NCBI RefSeq assembly: GCF_048564905.1
Contig: NW_027328743.1
Coordinates: 310,001-374,000 of the forward strand
DNA length: 64,000 nt
Source: Vicugna pacos
Lineage: Eukaryota > Chordata > Mammalia > Artiodactyla > Camelidae
Direction: 5' to 3'
The notes under the pieces were generated by a model. That model was given only the letters and a program-made list of their open reading frames with translations, searched no databases and was not told the origin of the DNA. Positions 1-11,180 of the stretch are shown piece after piece. The position numbers were made by a program, and so were the translations under genes. Numbering within the stretch: position 1 is the first letter of the stretch; each line of letters begins with the position of its first letter.

Positions 1-265
1 CAACCCACAACTTGGGAATTACTGTGACCCCTGAAAAATGCGTGTGCTATGTTTCCCCACGTCCAGCACACACAGGAAGAAGTGTTCTCGGGTTCTGAGT
101 GTGGGGAGGTTCCTCCAACAGACAGCAGCACCTGGGTTGTAATAGAATCCCTTAGTTTGACTTCCCTAAGTGTTTTCCTAGGCCTAGCAGTAAGCGATGG
201 TGGGGGATGGGCTCTAAAGCCAAGTATTAGCGAGTGCATCTCTGTGGGTAGTGGAGGGTTTTAAA
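1..265 (+). repeat. Monomer M1 (A head, c tail) of unit 1
   Basis: M1 is 268 bp in full; its first two bases lie outside the window. The head (ACAACCCACAACTTGGGAAT) matches M3 and M6, called type A here. It keeps A-type sequence up to about the CCTAGG at 178-183 (AGTGTTTTCCTAGG, compare M6 AGTGTTTCCCTAGG). After that it reads like the ends of M4 and M7 (CCAAGTATTAGCGAGTG, ending TTTTAAA). M1 is therefore probably an A/C hybrid monomer. It also holds the ten-base palindrome CTAGGCCTAG. Confidence 0.93.
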
Positions 266-528
266 CTACTTCCCCAACCTTGGAACACCTGTGCCCCATA
301 AAGATGCGTGGAATCTGTTTCCCCACCTCCAGCACACACACGGAGACGTGCTCAGGTATCCTGATTGTGGGGAGGCTCCTCCAAATGACAGCAGCGCCTG
401 GGTTCTAAAAGAATCCCTTAGCTTGTCTTCCCTGATGGCATGCCTAGGCTGGAGAGTGGGGGAAAGTGGGGGTTGGGCTCTAAATCAAGTATAAGCGAGA
501 GCCTATCCATGGGATGTGGGTTTTTAAC
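266..528 (+). repeat. Monomer M2 (B head, b tail) of unit 1
   Basis: M2 is 263 bp, the shortest monomer. Its head (CTACTTCCCCAACCTTGG) and tail (CCATGGGATGTGG, ending TTTTTAAC) pair it with M5 as type B. It carries the CA-rich core CCAGCACACACACGG shared by most monomers, and a G-rich stretch with three G-tracts that falls short of a four-tract quadruplex. Two single-base length changes in the array fall in its G-rich run (units 3 and 16), and units 24 and 26 lose an A in an A run of this monomer. Confidence 0.93.
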
Positions 529-795
529 CTACAACCCACAACCATGGAATAAATGTGCCCCCTGAAACATGCTTTGACTGTTTCCCTACATCCAGCACAC
601 ACACGAAGATGTGTTCTGGTATTCTGAGTGTGGGGAAGTTCCTCAAACTGACAGCAGCACCTGGATTCCATTGGGATCCTTTAGCTTCTGTTCCCTGAGT
701 GTTCTTTTAGGCCAGGCCATGAGGGAAAGCTGGGGGTTGGGCTTGGAGGCCACGTAGCAGTGAATGCCCCCTGATCCATTGAGGAAGTACTTAGA
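529..795 (+). repeat. Monomer M3 (A head, a tail) of unit 1
   Basis: M3 is 267 bp. The head (CTACAACCCACAACCATGG) is type A. The tail (GTGCCCCCTGATCCATTGAG, then GAAGTACTTAGAGG) is shared only with M6. M3 is the most variable monomer between units: the stretch matching 655-720 has several allelic states (CCATTGGGATCC, CCATTAGTATCC, CTATTAGTATCC, CCATTATTATCC). It lacks the CCTAGG found in five other monomers and has TTTTAGGCC or CTTAGACC instead. Confidence 0.92.
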
Positions 796-1060
796 GGACT
801 TCCCCATAAACGGAACACCTTTTCCTCCATTCATCTGGGTGCAGTGGGGCTGCACATCTCTCCCACACCTAAGAATGTGTTCTGGAATTCTGAGTGCAGG
901 GAAGTTCCTCCAACTGACAGCAGCGCTTGGGTTCTAATTGAATCCCTTTGCTTGTCTTCCCTGATGGAAAGCCTAGGCGGGAGTGCGGGGGAAAGTGTGG
1001 TTTGGGCTCCAAAACCAAGTATTTGCGATGACCTCTCTATGGTTTGTGGAGGTGTTTAAA
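796..1060 (+). repeat. Monomer M4 (C head, c tail) of unit 1
   Basis: M4 is 265 bp. The head (GGACTTCCCCATAAACGG, then TTCATCTGGGTGCAGTGGGG) is type C, shared with M7. Type C monomers lack the long CACACACACG core of types A and B. It carries an EcoRI site at 885-890 and ends in GTTTAAAC (1054-1061, crossing into M5). M4 is among the most uniform parts of the unit; unit 2 (GAATTCC for GAATCCC, CTCGCTATGG) and units 22, 23 and 25 carry visible differences. Confidence 0.92.
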
Positions 1061-1327
1061 CTACATCCCTAACCTGGGAACACCTGTGCCCCCATAAAGA
1101 TCCGTGGAGTCTGTTTCCACACCTCCAGCACACACACGAACACTTGCACAGTTATCCTGAGAGTGGGCAGCCTCCTCCAACTGAGAGCAGGGCCTTGGTT
1201 CTTATAAAATCGCTTAACTTGTCTACCCTGTTTGGTTGCCTGCTACGGAGTGCTGGGGAAAGGGTGGGTTGGGCTCTAAATCCAAGTATTAGCGAGTGCT
1301 TCTCCATGGGATTTGGAGGTTATTAAC
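1061..1327 (+). repeat. Monomer M5 (B head, b tail) of unit 1
   Basis: M5 is 267 bp. Head (CTACATCCCTAACCTGGG) and tail (CCATGGGATTTGGAGG, ending TTATTAAC) are type B like M2. It lacks the mid-monomer CCTAGG, reading GCCTGATACGG (GCCTGCTACGG in this unit only). It contains the four-tract G-rich motif at 1255-1273. M5 is nearly invariant across the array; unit 2 is the clear exception. Confidence 0.93.
1255..1273 (+). other. Predicted G-quadruplex motif, one per HOR unit
   Basis: Inside M5, four G-tracts lie within 19 bases: GGGG, loop AAA, GGG, loop T, GGG, loop TT, GGG. This fits the canonical rule of four runs of three or more G with loops of 1-7, and the loops are very short. The same motif lies at unit positions 1258-1276 in every complete unit (266 bases later in the eight-monomer unit 25). 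It is broken by a base change in units 13, 20 and 24. No other monomer has four suitable tracts. Folding and any role are inference. Confidence 0.85.
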
Positions 1328-1595
1328 CAAAAGCCCACAACATGGGAATACCTGTGCTCCTTGAAAAAAGCGTGGACTCTGTATCCCCACCACCAGAACA
1401 CACATGAAGAAGTTTTCTGCTATCCTGAGTGTGGGCTGGCAATTTCAGGTGACAGAAGCGGCTGGGTTCTAATAGAATCCCTTAGCTTGTAATCCCTGAG
1501 TGTTTCCCTAGGACTGACTCTGAGAGAAACCTGGGGGTTGGGCTTTGAGGCCAAATAGTAGCGAGTGTCCCCGATGGACTGAGGAAGTATTTAGA
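1328..1595 (+). repeat. Monomer M6 (A head, a tail) of unit 1
   Basis: M6 is 268 bp. The head (CAAAAGCCCACAACATGGG) and tail (GATGGACTGAGGAAGTATTT) are type A with the same tail class as M3. Its main polymorphism in the array is CTGCTATCC against CTGCTCTCC in the stretch matching 1418. The first form is seen in units 1, 2, 4, 7, 23, 24, 27, 28, 30, 32 and 33. Confidence 0.92.
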
Positions 1596-1861
1596 TGAAT
1601 TCTCCATAAAGGGAAACACCTGAGCACCCATTCATCTGCGTGGAGTGGGGCTTCAAATCTCCCCACCACACAAGGTTGGGTTCCAGTATCCTGAGGGTGG
1701 GGTAGTTCCTCCAACTGACATCAGCGTCTTGGTTTGAATAGAATCCCTTTGCTTGTCTTCCCTGATGGTTTGCCTAGGCCAGTGTGTGGTTGAAAGTGGG
1801 ATTTGGGATCTAAAACTAAGTATTAGCGTGTGCCTCTCCATGGGTAGTGGAGATGTTTAAA
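1596..1861 (+). repeat. Monomer M7 (C head, c tail) of unit 1
   Basis: M7 is 266 bp. The head (TGAATTCTCCATAAAGGG, then TTCATCTGCGTGGAGTGGGG) is type C like M4. An EcoRI site lies at 1597-1602. It ends in GTTTAAAC crossing into the next M1 (1855-1862). A TTGCTTGTC to TTGCGTGTC change in M7 marks the subfamily of units 12-19 and recurs in units 26, 27, 28 and 30. Confidence 0.93.
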
Positions 1862-3725
1862 CTACAACCCACAACTTGGGAATTACTGTGACCCCTGAAA
1901 AATGCGTGTGCTATGTTTCCCCACGTCCAGCACACACAGGAAGAAGTTTTCTCGGGTTCTGAGTGTGGGGAGGTTCCTCCAACAGACAGCAGCACCTGGG
2001 TTGTAATAGAATCCCTTAGCTTGACTTCCCTAAGTGTATTCCTAGGCCTAGCAGTAAGCGATGGTGGCGGATGGGCTCTAAAGCCAAGTATTAGCGAGTG
2101 CATCTCTGTGGGTAGTGGAGGGTTTTAAACTACTTCCCCAACCTTGGAACACCTGTGCCCCATAAAGATGCGTGGAATCAGTTTCCCCACCTCCAGCACA
2201 CACACGGGGACGTGCTCAGGTATCCTGATTGTGGGGAGGCTCCTCCAAATGACAGCAGCGCCTGGGTTCTAAAAGAATCCCTTAGCTTGTCTTCCCTGAT
2301 GGCATGCCTAGGCTGGAGAGTGGGGGAAAGTGGGGGTTGGGCTCTAAACCAAGTATAAGCGAGAGCCTATCCATGGGATGTGGGTTTTTAACCTACAACC
2401 CACAACCATGGAATAAATGTGCCCCCTGAAAGATGCTTTGACTGTTTCCCTACATCCAGCACACACACGAAGATGTGTTCTGGTATTCTGAGTGTGGGGA
2501 AGTTCCTCAAACTGACAGCAGCACCTGGATTCCATTATTATCCCTTTGCTTCTGTTACCTGAGTGTTCTCTTAGACCAGGCCATGAGGGAAAGCTGGGGG
2601 TTGGGCTTGGAGGCCACGTAGCAGTGAGTGCCCCCTGATCCATTGAGGAAGTACTTAGAGGACTTCTCCCTAAACAGAACAACTTTTCCTGCATTCATCT
2701 GGGTGCAGTGGGGCTGCACATCTCTCCCACACCTAAGAATGTGTTCTGGAATTCTGAGTGCAGGGAAGTTCCTCCAACTGACAGCAGAGCCTGGGTTCTA
2801 ATTGAATTCCTTTGCTTGTCTTCCCTGATGGAAAGCCTAGGCGGGAGTGCGGGGGAAAGTGTGGTTTGGGCTCCAAAACCAAGTATTTGCGATGACCTCG
2901 CTATGGTTTGTGGAGGTGTTTAAACTACATCCCGAACCTGGAAACACCTGTGACCCCATAAAGATCCGTGGAGTCTGTTTCCACACCTCCAGCACACACA
3001 CGAACACTTGCACAGTTATCCTGAGAATGGGCAGCCTCCTCCAACTGAGAGCAGGGCCTTGGTTCTTATAAAATCGCTTAAGTTGTCTACCCTTTTTGGT
3101 TGCCTGATATGGAGTGCTGGGGAAAGGGTGGGTTGGGCTCTAAATCCAAGTATTAGCGAGTGCTTCTCCATGGGATTTGGAGGTTATTAACCAAAAGCCC
3201 ACAACATGGGAATACCTGTGCTCCTTGAAAAAAGCGTGGACTCTGTATCCCCACCACCAGAACACACATGAAGAAGTTTTCTGCTATCCTGAGTGTGGGC
3301 TGGCAATTTCAGGTGACAGAAGCGGCTGGGTTCTAATAGAATCCCTTAGCTTGTAATCCCTGAGTGTTTCCCTAGGACTGACTCTGAGAGAAACCTGGGG
3401 GTTGGGCTTTGAGGCCAAATAGTAGCGAGTGTCCCCGATGGACTGAGGAAGTATTTAGATGAATTCTCCATAAAGGGAAACACCTGAGCACCCATTCATC
3501 TGCGTGGAGTGGGGCTTCAAATCTCCCCACCACACAAGGTTGGGTTCCAGTATCCTGAGGGTGGGGTAGTTCCTCCAACTGACATCAGCGTCTTGGTTTG
3601 AATAGAATCCCTTTGCTTGTCTTCCCTGATGGTTTGCCTAGGCCAGTGTGTGGTTGAAAGTGGGATTTGGGATCTAAAACTAAGTATTAGCGTGTGCCTC
3701 TCCATGGGTAGTGGAGATGTTTAAA
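1862..3725 (+). repeat. HOR unit 2 (1864 bp)
   Basis: A complete unit with unusually many private changes in M4 and M5, the parts that are nearly invariant elsewhere: AGCAGAGCC, GAATTCCTTTG, CTCGCTATGG, GAGAATGGGC, CTTAAGTTG and CCTGATATGG. The GAATTC adds an EcoRI site to M4. Confidence 0.95.
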
Positions 3726-5588
3726 CTACAACCCACAACTTGGGAATTACTGTGACCCCTGAAAAATGCGTGTGCTATGTTTCCCCACGTCCAGCACACA
3801 CAGGAAGAAGTGTTCTCGGGTTCTGAGTGTGGGGAGGTTCCTCCAACAGACAGCAGCACCTGGGTTGTAATAGAATCCCTTAGTTTGACTTCCCTAAGTG
3901 TTTTCCTAGGCCTAGCAGTAAGCGATGGTGGGGGATGGGCTCTAAAGCCAAGTATTAGCGAGTGCATCTCTGTGGGTAGTGGAGGGTTTTAAACTACTTC
4001 CCCAACCTTGGAACACCTGTGCCCCATAAAGATGCGTGGAATCTGTTTCCCCACCTCCAGCACACACACGGAGACGTGCTCAGGTATCCTGATTGTGGGG
4101 AGGCTCCTCCAAATGACAGCAGCGCCTGGGTTCTAAAAGAATCCCTTAGCTTGTCTTCCCTGATGGCATGCCTAGGCTGGAGAGTGGGGGAAGTGGGGGT
4201 TGGGCTCTAAATCAAGTATAAGCGAGAGCCTATCCATGGGATGTGGGTTTTTAACCTACAACCCACAACCATGGAATAAATGTGCCCCCTGAAACATGCT
4301 TTGACTTTTTCCCTACATCCAGCACACACACGAAGATGTGTTCTGGTATTCTGAGTGTGGGGAAGTTCCTCAAACTGACAGCAACACCTGGATTCTATTA
4401 GTATCCCTTAGCTTCTGTTCCCTGAGTGTTCTTTTAGGCCAGGCCATGAGGGAAAGCTGAGGGTTGGGCTTGGAGGCCACGTAGCAGTGAGTGCCCCCTG
4501 ATCCATTAAGGAAGTACTTAGAGGACTTCTCCCTAAACGGAACACCTTTTCCTCCATTCATCTGGGTGCAGTGGGGCTGCACATCTCTCCCACACCTAAG
4601 AATGTGTTCTGGAATTCTGAGTGCAGGGAAGTTCCTCCAACTGACAGCAGCGCCTGGGTTCTAATTGAATCCCTTTGCTTGTCTTCCCTGATGGAAAGCC
4701 TAGGCGGGAGTGCGGGGGAAAGTGTGGTTTGGGCTCCAAAACCAAGTATTTGCGATGACCTCTCTATGGTTTGTGGAGGTGTTTAAACTACATCCCTAAC
4801 CTGGGAACACCTGTGCCCCCATAAAGATCCGTGGAGTCTGTTTCCACACCTCCAGCACACACACGAACACTTGCACAGTTATCCTGAGAGTGGGCAGCCT
4901 CCTCCAACTGAGAGCAGGGCCTTGGTTCTTATAAAATCGCTTAACTTGTCTACCCTGTTTGGTTGCCTGATACGGAGTGCTGGGGAAAGGGTGGGTTGGG
5001 CTCTAAATCCAAGTATTAGCGAGTGCTTCTCCATGGGATTTGGAGGTTATTAACCAAAAGCCCACAACATGGGAATACCTGTGCTCCTTGAAAAAAGCGT
5101 GGACTCTGTATCCCCACCACCAGAACACACATGAAGAAGTTTTCTGCTCTCCTGAGTGTGGGCTGGCAATTTCAGGTGACAGAAGCGGCTGGGTTCTAAT
5201 AGAATCCCTTAGCTTGTAATCCCTGAGTGTTTCCCTAGGACTGACTCTGAGAGAAACCTGGGGGTTGGGCTTTGAGGCCAAATAGTAGCGAGTGTCCCCG
5301 ATGGACTGAGGAAGTATTTAGATGAATTCTCCATAAAGGGAAACACCTGAGCACCCATTCATCTGCGTGGAGTGGGGCTTCAAATCTCCCCACCACACAA
5401 GGTTGGGTTCCAGTATCCTGAGGGTGGGGTAGTTCCTCCAACTGACATCAGCGTCTTGGTTTGAATAGAATCCCTTTGCTTGTCTTCCCTGATGGTTTGC
5501 CTAGGCCAGTGTGTGGTTGAAAGTGGGATTTGGGATCTAAAACTAAGTATTAGCGTGTGCCTCTCCATGGGTAGTGGAGATGTTTAAA
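3726..5588 (+). repeat. HOR unit 3 (1863 bp)
   Basis: A complete unit, one base shorter because M2 has lost an A near 4191 in its G-rich stretch. M3 carries GACTTTTTCCC, CAGCAACACC and CCATTAAGG. M6 has the CTCTCC form. Confidence 0.95.
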
Positions 5589-7452
5589 CTACAACCCACA
5601 ACTTGGGAATTACTGTGACCCCTGAAAAATGCGTGTGCTATGTTTCCCCACGTCCAGCACACACAGGAAGAAGTGTTCTCGGGTTCTGAGTGTGGGGAGG
5701 TTCCTCCAACAGACAGCAGCACCTGGGTTGTAATAGAATCCCTTAGTTTGACTTCCCTAAGTGTTTTCCTAGGCCTAGCAGTAAGCGATGGTGGGGGATG
5801 GGCTCTACAGCCAAGTATTAGCGAGTGCATCTCTGTGGGTAGTGGAGGGTTTTAAACTACTTCCCCAACCTTGGAACACCTGTGCCCCATAAAGATGCGT
5901 GGAATCTGTTTCCCCACCTCCAGCACACACACGGAGACGTGCTCAGGTATCCTGATTGTGGGGAGGCTCCTCCAAATGACAGCAGCGCCTGGGTTCTAAA
6001 AGAATCCCTTAGCTTGTCTTCCCTGATGGCATGCCTAGGCTGGAGAGTGGGGGAAAGTGGGGGTTGGGCTCTAAATCAAGTATAAGCGAGAGCCTATCCA
6101 TGGGATGTGGGTTTTTAACCTACAACCCACAACCATGGAATAAATGTGCCCCCTGAAAGATGCTTTGACTGTTTCCCTACATCCAGCACACACACGAAGA
6201 TGTGTTCTGGTATTCTGAGTGTGGGGAAGTTCCTCAAACTGACAGCAGCACCTGGATTCCATTGGGATCCTTTAGCTTCTGTTCCCTGAGTGTTCTTTTA
6301 GGCCAGGCCATGAGGGAAAGCTGGGGGTTGGGCTTGGAGGCCACGTAGCAGTGAGTGCCCCCTGATCCATTGAGGAAGTACTTAGAGGACTTCCCCCTAA
6401 ACGGAACACCTTTTCCTCCATTCATCTGGGTGCAGTGGGGCTGCACATCTCTCCCACACCTAAGAATGTGTTCTGGAATTCTGAGTGCAGGGAAGTTCCT
6501 CCAACTGACAGCAGCGCCTGGGTTCTAATTGAATCCCTTTGCTTGTCTTCCCTGATGGAAAGCCTAGGCGGGAGTGCGGGGGAAAGTGTGGTTTGGGCTC
6601 CAAAACCAAGTATTTGCGATGACCTCTCTATGGTTTGTGGAGGTGTTTAAACTACATCCCTAACCTGGGAACACCTGTGCCCCCATAAAGATCCGTGGAG
6701 TCTGTTTCCACACCTCCAGCACACACACGAACACTTGCACAGTTATCCTGAGAGTGGGCAGCCTCCTCCAACTGAGAGCAGGGCCTTGGTTCTTATAAAA
6801 TCGCTTAACTTGTCTACCCTGTTTGGTTGCCTGATACGGAGTGCTGGGGAAAGGGTGGGTTGGGCTCTAAATCCAAGTATTAGCGAGTGCTTCTCCATGG
6901 GATTTGGAGGTTATTAACCAAAAGCCCACAACATGGGAATACCTGTGCTCCTTGAAAAAAGCGTGGACTCTGTATCCCCACCACCAGAACACACATGAAG
7001 AAGTTTTCTGCTATCCTGAGTGTGGGCTGGCAATTTCAGGTGACAGAAGCGGCTGGGTTCTAATAGAATCCCTTAGCTTGTAATCCCTGAGTGTTTCCCT
7101 AGGACTGACTCTGAGAGAAACCTGGGGGTTGGGCTTTGAGGCCAAATAGTAGCGAGTGACCCCGATGGACTGAGGAAGTATTTAGATGAATTCTCCATAA
7201 AGGGAAACACCTGAGCACCCATTCATCTGCGTGGAGTGGGGCTTCAAATCTCCCCACCACACAAGGTTGGGTTCCAGTATCCTGAGGGTGGGGTAGTTCC
7301 TCCAACTGACATCAGCGTCTTGGTTTGAATAGAATCCCTTTGCTTGTCTGCCCTGATGGTTTGCCTAGGCCAGTGTGTGGTTGAAAGTGGGATTTGGGAT
7401 CTAAAACTAAGTATTAGCGTGTGCCTCTCCATGGGTAGTGGAGATGTTTAAA
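5589..7452 (+). repeat. HOR unit 4 (1864 bp)
   Basis: A complete unit. M3 resembles unit 1 (CCATTGGGATCC). M6 has GAGTGACCCCG and M7 has TTGTCTGCCC; both changes are also in unit 7, three units away. Confidence 0.95.
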
Positions 7453-9316
7453 CTACAACCCACAACTTGGGAATTACTGTGTCCCCTGAAAAAGGCGTGT
7501 GCTATGTTTCCCCACGTCCAGCACACACAGGAAGAAGTGTTCTGGGTTTCTGAATGTGGGGAGGATCCTCCAACAGACAGCAGCACCTGGGTTGTAATAC
7601 AATCCCTTAGCTTGACTTCCCTAAGTGTTTTCCTAGGCCTAGCAGTAAGCGATGGTGGGGGATGGGCTCTAAAGCCAAGTATTAGCGAGTGCATCTCTGT
7701 GGGTAGTGGAGGGTTTTAAACTACTTCCCCAACCTTGGAACACCTGTGCCCCATAAAGATGCGTGGAATCTGTTTCCCCACCTCCAGCACACACACGGAG
7801 ACGTGCTCAGGTATCCTGATTGTGGGGAGGCTCCTCCAAATGACAGCAGCGCCTGGGTTCTAAAAGAATCCCTTAGCTTGTCTTCCCTGAAGGCATGCCT
7901 AGGCTGGAGAGTGGGGGAAAGTGGGGGTTGGGCTCTAAACCAAGTATAAGCGAGAGCCTATCCATGGGATGTGGGTTTTTAACCTACAACCCACAACCAT
8001 GGAATAAATGTGCCCCCTGAAAGATGCTTTGACTGTTTCCCTACATCCAGCACACACACGAAGATGTGTTCTGGTATTCTGAGTGTGGGGAAATTCCTCA
8101 AACTGACAGCAGCACCTGGATTCCATTAGTATCCCTTAGCTTCTGTTACCTGAGTGTTCTCTTAGACCAGGCCATGAGGGAAAGCTGGGGGTTGGGCTTG
8201 GAGGCCACGTAGCAGTGAGTGCCCCCTGATCCATTGAGGAAGTACTTAGAGGACTTCTCCCTAAAGGGAACACCTTTTCCTGCATTCATCTGGGTGCAGT
8301 GGGGCTGCACATCTCTCCCACACCTAAGAATGTGTTCTGGAATTCTGAGTGCAGGGAAGTTCCTCCAACTGACAGCAGCGCCTGGGTTCTAATTGAATCC
8401 CTTTGCTTGTCTTCCCTGATGGAAAGCCTAGGCGGGAGTGCGGGGGAAAGTGTGGTTTGGGCTCCAAAACCAAGTATTTGCGATGACCTCTCTATGGTTT
8501 GTGGAGGTGTTTAAACTACATCCCTAACCTGGGAACACCTGTGCCCCCATAAAGATCCGTGGAGTCTGTTTCCACACCTCCAGCACACACACGAACACTT
8601 GCACAGTTATCCTGAGAGTGGGCAGCCTCCTCCAACTGAGAGCAGGGCCTTGGTTCTTATAAAATCGCTTAACTTGTCTACCCTGTTTGGTTGCCTGATA
8701 CGGAGTGCTGGGGAAAGGGTGGGTTGGGCTCTAAATCCAAGTATTAGCGAGTGCTTCTCCATGGGATTTGGAGGTTATTAACCAAAAGCCCACAACATGG
8801 GAATACCTGTGCTCCTTGAAAAAAGCGTGGACTCTGTATCCCCACCACCAGAACACACATGAAGAAGTTTTCTGCTCTCCTGAGTGTGGGCTGGCAATTT
8901 CAGGTGACAGAAGCGGCTGGGTTCTAATAGAATCCCTTAGCTTGTAATCCCTGAGTGTTTCCCTAGGACTGACTCTGAGAGAAACCTGGGGGTTGGGCTT
9001 TGAGGCCAAATAGTAGCGAGTGTCCCCGATGGACTGAGGAAGTATTTAGATGAATTCTCCATAAAGGGAAACACCTGAGCACCCATTCATCTGCGTGGAG
9101 TGGGGCTTCAAATCTCCCCACCACACAAGGTTGGGTTCCAGTATCCTGAGGGTGGGGTAGTTCCTCCAACTGACATCAGCGTCTTGGTTTGAATAGAATC
9201 CCTTTGCTTGTCTTCCCTGATGGTTTGCCTAGGCCAGTGTGTGGTTGAAAGTGGGATTTGGGATCTAAAACTAAGTATTAGCGTGTGCCTCTCCATGGGT
9301 AGTGGAGATGTTTAAA
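7453..9316 (+). repeat. HOR unit 5 (1864 bp)
   Basis: A complete unit. M1 is private in several places (TGTCCCCTGAAAAAGG, TCTGAATGTG, AATACAATCC). M2 has CTGAAGGCATG and M3 has TTACCTGAG, both shared with units 9 and 10. Confidence 0.95.
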
Positions 9317-11180
9317 CTACAACCCACAACTTGGGAATTACTGTGACCCCTGAAAAATGCGTGTGCTATGTTTCCCCACGTCCAGCACACACAGGAAGAA
9401 GTGTTCTGGGGTTCTGAGTGTGGGGAGGTTCCTCCAACAGACAGCAGCACCTGGGTTGTAATAGAATCCCTTAGCTTGACTTCCCTAAGTGTTTTCCTAG
9501 GCCTAGCAGTAAGCGATGGTGGGGGATGGGCTCTAAAGCCAAGTATTAGCGAGTGCATCTCTGTGGGTAGTGGAGGGTTTTAAACTACTTCCCCAACCTT
9601 GGAACACCTGTGCCCCATAAAGATGCGTGGAATCTGTTTCCCCACCTCCAGCACACACACGGAGACGTGCTCAGGTATCCTGATTGTGGGGAGGCTCCTC
9701 CAAATGACAGCAGCGCCTGGGTTCTAAAAGAATCCCTTAGCTTGTCTTCCCTGATGGCATGGCTAGGCTGGAGAGTGGGGGAAAGTGGGGGTTGGGCTCT
9801 AAACCAAGTATAAGCGAGAGCCTATCCATGGGATGTGGGTTTTTAACTTACAACCCACAACCATGGAATAAATGTGCCCCCTGAAAGATGCTTTGACTGT
9901 TTCCCTACATCCAGCACACACACGAAGATGTGTTCTGGTATTCTGAGTGTGGGGAAGTTCCTCAAACTGACAGCAGCACCTGGATTCTATTAGTATCCCT
10001 TAGCTTCTGTTCCCTGAGTGTTCTTTTAGGCCAGGCCATGAGGGAAAGCTGGGGGTTGGGCTTGGAGGCCACGTAGCAGTGAGTGCCCCCTGATCCATTG
10101 AGGAAGTACTTAGAGGACTTCTCCCTAAAGGGAACACCTTTTCCTGCATTCATCTGGGTGCAGTGGGGCTGCACATCTCTCCCACACCTAAGAATGTGTT
10201 CTGGAATTCTGAGTGCAGGGAAGTTCCTCCAACTGACAGCAGCGCCTGGGTTCTAATTGAATCCCTTTGCTTGTCTTCCCTGATGGAAAGCCTAGGCGGG
10301 AGTGCGGGGGAAAGTGTGGTTTGGGCTCCAAAACCAAGTATTTGCGATGACCTCTCTATGGTTTGTGGAGGTGTTTAAACTACATCCCTAACCTGGGAAC
10401 ACCTGTGCCCCCATAAAGATCCGTGGAGTCTGTTTCCACACCTCCAGCACACACACGAACACTTGCACAGTTATCCTGAGAGTGGGCAGCCTCCTCCAAC
10501 TGAGAGCAGGGCCTTGGTTCTTATAAAATCGCTTAACTTGTCTACCCTGTTTGGTTGCCTGATACGGAGTGCTGGGGAAAGGGTGGGTTGGGCTCTAAAT
10601 CCAAGTATTAGCGAGTGCTTCTCCATGGGATTTGGAGGTTATTAACCAAAAGCCCACAACATGGGAATACCTGTGCTCCTTGAAAAAAGCGTGGACTCTG
10701 TATCCCCACCACCAGAACACACATGAAGAAGTTTTCTGCTCTCCTGAGTGTGGGCTGGCAATTTCAGGTGACAGAAGCGGCTGGGTTCTAATAGAATCCC
10801 TTAGCTTGTAATCCCTGAGTGTTTCCCTAGGACTGACTCTGAGAGAAACCTGGGGGTTGGGCTTTGAGGCCAAATAGTAGCGAGTGTCCCCGATGGACTG
10901 AGGAAGTATTTAGATGAATTCTCCATAAAGGGAAACACCTGAGCACCCATTCATCTGCGTGGAGTGGGGCTTCAAATCTCCCCACCACACAAGGTTGGGT
11001 TCCAGTATCCTGAGGGTGGGGTAGTTCCTCCAACTGACATCAGCGTCTTGGTTTGAATAGAATCCCTTTGCTTGTCTTCCCTGATGGTTTGCCTAGGCCA
11101 GTGTGTGGTTGAAAGTGGGATTTGGGATCTAAAACTAAGTATTAGCGTGTGCCTCTCCATGGGTAGTGGAGATGTTTAAA
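9317..11180 (+). repeat. HOR unit 6 (1864 bp)
   Basis: A complete unit. M2 reads GGCATGGCTAGG, which removes the usual CCTAGG; units 11 and 33 share this. The M2/M3 junction reads TTTTTAACTTAC. Confidence 0.95.

Larger units (their letters stand above)
1..1861 (+). repeat. HOR unit 1 (lacks first 2 bases)
   Basis: This unit has all seven monomers. M1 carries the TTCTCGGG and AGTTTGACTT variants seen in units 3, 4 and 8. M3 has CCATTGGGATCC, shared with unit 4 three units later. M5 has a private GCCTGCTACGG. Confidence 0.95.

Noticed and set aside
59-81. CA-rich core (CCAGCACACACA) as a microsatellite
   Set aside because: The run is only about five CA steps, is part of the monomer in types A and B, and shows no length variation between units.
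178-187. Palindromes CTAGGCCTAG (M1), GCCTAGGC (M2, M7) and GTTTAAAC at monomer ends as functional sites
   Set aside because: They are short and lie at a conserved position, but several units and monomers lack them, so constraint is not shown.
975-981. Possible CENP-B box in M4 (AGGCGGG resembles the AnnCGGG half)
   Set aside because: The required TTCG half is absent; the matching slot at 967-970 reads GAAA. No other monomer has even the CGGG half at this place.
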